NCBI GenBank assembly: GCA_036794765.1
Contig: DAIRGB010000026.1
Location: forward strand, 1 to 14,125
Source: DAIRGB01 sp036794765
GTDB lineage: Bacteria > Patescibacteriota > JAHJAL01
Length of the DNA: 14,125 nucleotides
Direction: 5' to 3'
The notes under the pieces are model-generated. The model was not told the DNA's origin. It did not search any database and worked only from the letters and a program-made list of their open reading frames with translations. Positions 13,208 to 14,125 of this stretch are shown here, one piece after another; positions within the stretch are counted from its first letter, which is position 1; each line of letters starts with the position of its first letter. A program made the translations under genes and the position numbers.

Positions 13208-14077
13208 TTATTTCTTGGGATCAAAAAAAGATTTTGTTTGTTTTTCAACAGCTTCAAGGAGGTTTTCAAACAGGGAGACGACAGTCATCGGCCCCACTCC
13301 TCCGGGAACTGGCGAAACGGCTTTTGATTTTGATTTTACGTCAAAAAAATCCACATCGCCGATCAATTGAGAACCGTGGATCTTGGTAATGCCGACATCA
13401 ATAACGACCGCATCTTTTTTGACGTGAGTAGCTTTTATCAGATTTGGCTGGCCGGCAGCGACTATCAAAATATCGGCTTTAGTTGTTTCATGAGTCAAAT
13501 CTAGTGTCTGGCGATGGCAAATGGTTACGGTTGCATCTTGATGCAACATCAGCAAAGCGGTGGGCAAGCCAACCAGACGGCTACGTCCGATTATGACTGC
13601 TTTTTGGCCAGCAATCGGAATTTGATAGAACTCCAATAGGGAAATAATACCTTTGGCAGTGGCCGGAAAGAAGCCACCGGGAATATTGTTGAGTAATTTC
13701 CACTGATTGATATAGGTTAATCCGTCAACGTCTTTATCGATGTCAATCACTTGAAGTAATATATTTGGATCCAGGTGATTGGGCAATGGCAATTGAACGA
13801 TAATACCATGGCACCCTGGATCCTGATTGTCGGCGTTTATGGAAGATATTATTTCTTCGGGAGAGGTCTCGGCGCTAAATCTTTTGACGACACATTTAAC
13901 CCCCAATGCCGAGGCTTTTTTTTGTTTGACGCCAATATATGATAATGATGATGGATTGTCACCAATCAGATAGATATGAAGGTTTGGAATAATCCCTTTG
14001 TTTTTTAAACTATCAATTTTTTTAGCAAGTTTTTCGGTTATTTCACCAGCGACTTTTTTGCCATCCAAAATAATCAT
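13208..14077 (-). CDS. folD: bifunctional methylenetetrahydrofolate dehydrogenase/cyclohydrolase
   Basis: Interconverts 5,10-methylene-, 5,10-methenyl- and 10-formyl-tetrahydrofolate with NADP(H), in the cytoplasm. 289 residues, the usual length. SYIGVKQKKASALGV holds the active-site Tyr47 and Lys51; GCHGIIVQLPLPNHL follows, then the dinucleotide fold with VIIGRSRLVGLPTALLM and ATVTICHRQT, and the closing PVPGGVGPMTVVSLFENLLEA. Two family motifs are altered: the DVDGFHPxNxG block reads DVDGLTYINQWKL, and the PCTPxG block reads PATAKG. The catalytic lysine and the NADP loop are intact, so activity is still expected. The ATG at 14077 has no ribosome site and is preceded by an AT-rich tandem repeat. 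It converges with the orphan RNA unit. Confidence 0.95.
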   Translation of the reverse strand: MIILDGKKVAGEITEKLAKKIDSLKNKGIIPNLHIYLIGDNPSSLSYIGVKQKKASALGVKCVVKRFSAETSPEEIISSINADNQDPGCHGIIVQLPLPNHLDPNILLQVIDIDKDVDGLTYINQWKLLNNIPGGFFPATAKGIISLLEFYQIPIAGQKAVIIGRSRLVGLPTALLMLHQDATVTICHRQTLDLTHETTKADILIVAAGQPNLIKATHVKKDAVVIDVGITKIHGSQLIGDVDFFDVKSKSKAVSPVPGGVGPMTVVSLFENLLEAVEKQTKSFFDPKK

Positions 14078-14084
14078 AAAAAAT

Positions 14085-14112
14085 TTTTTAATTTTTAATT
14101 TTTAATTTTTAA
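14085..14112. repeat. tandem TTTTTAA repeat upstream of folD
   Basis: Four exact copies of the 7-mer TTTTTAA, followed by ACGATTTTTG, directly before the folD start. AT-rich tandem units of this sort between genes are frequent in some Patescibacteria. It could bend DNA or vary in copy number and so influence folD transcription, but no promoter boxes are clear in the bases visible. Confidence 0.6.
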
Positions 14113-14125
14113 ACGATTTTTGTTT

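Noticed and set aside
1..14125. Recoded UGA as in some Candidate Phyla Radiation groups
   Set aside because: TGA ends trmD and the DUF1801 gene at natural C-termini with ATGA overlaps, and no gene needs TGA read as glycine.

Overview
This 14.1 kb window of bacterial DNA is AT-rich (roughly 40% GC by eye) and compact. It holds 16 protein-coding genes, one of them cut by the left edge. All of them lie on the minus strand, with short gaps or small overlaps, so transcription runs right to left. Genes start with ATG, Shine-Dalgarno sequences are often weak or absent, and TGA is used as a normal stop. The mix of compact housekeeping genes, small PUA-like proteins, lineage-type hypotheticals and AT-rich intergenic repeats suggests a Candidate Phyla Radiation (Patescibacteria/Parcubacteria-like) genome. 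That placement is inferred from gene style, not from a marker tree.

Right part, about 9.4-14.1 kb, is mainly housekeeping: folD (one-carbon metabolism), an RsuA/RluB-type rRNA pseudouridine synthase, trmD (tRNA m1G37 methylation), a DUF1801 protein and lysA (diaminopimelate decarboxylase). trmD, the DUF1801 gene and lysA are joined by 4-base ATGA overlaps. Two things stand out here. trmD carries a GC-rich 58-bp double-palindrome element read in frame as 19 extra codons. Between the rRNA pseudouridine synthase gene and folD lies an orphan plus-strand transcription unit of about 270 nt, with a consensus promoter, long alternative inverted repeats, a terminator and a perfect DnaA box just upstream, but no convincing protein. 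It looks like an unassigned structured RNA.

Middle part, about 4.2-9.4 kb: a membrane-anchored protein of unknown function, a Qnr-like pentapeptide-repeat protein, a small DUF3850/ASCH-type PUA-fold protein coupled to ddl (D-Ala-D-Ala ligase, peptidoglycan), then a lipoprotein gene with its own likely promoter. That gene is followed by a fused membrane/spermidine-synthase-like protein and an AraC/GyrI-like regulator, closed by an intrinsic terminator.

Left part, 1-3.2 kb: small accessory genes, namely a DUF6508-like protein, an exported ADMGPKPS-type membrane protein, an ASCH/PUA-like protein, a 54-residue membrane microprotein not usually called, an FMN-binding split-barrel protein, a flavodoxin and the start of an AlkD-like DNA alkylation repair gene. 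lysA and ddl both touch the diaminopimelate/peptidoglycan pathway. The flavodoxin, split-barrel protein and AlkD-like gene hint at a redox or damage-response cluster, but this is inferred from adjacency only.
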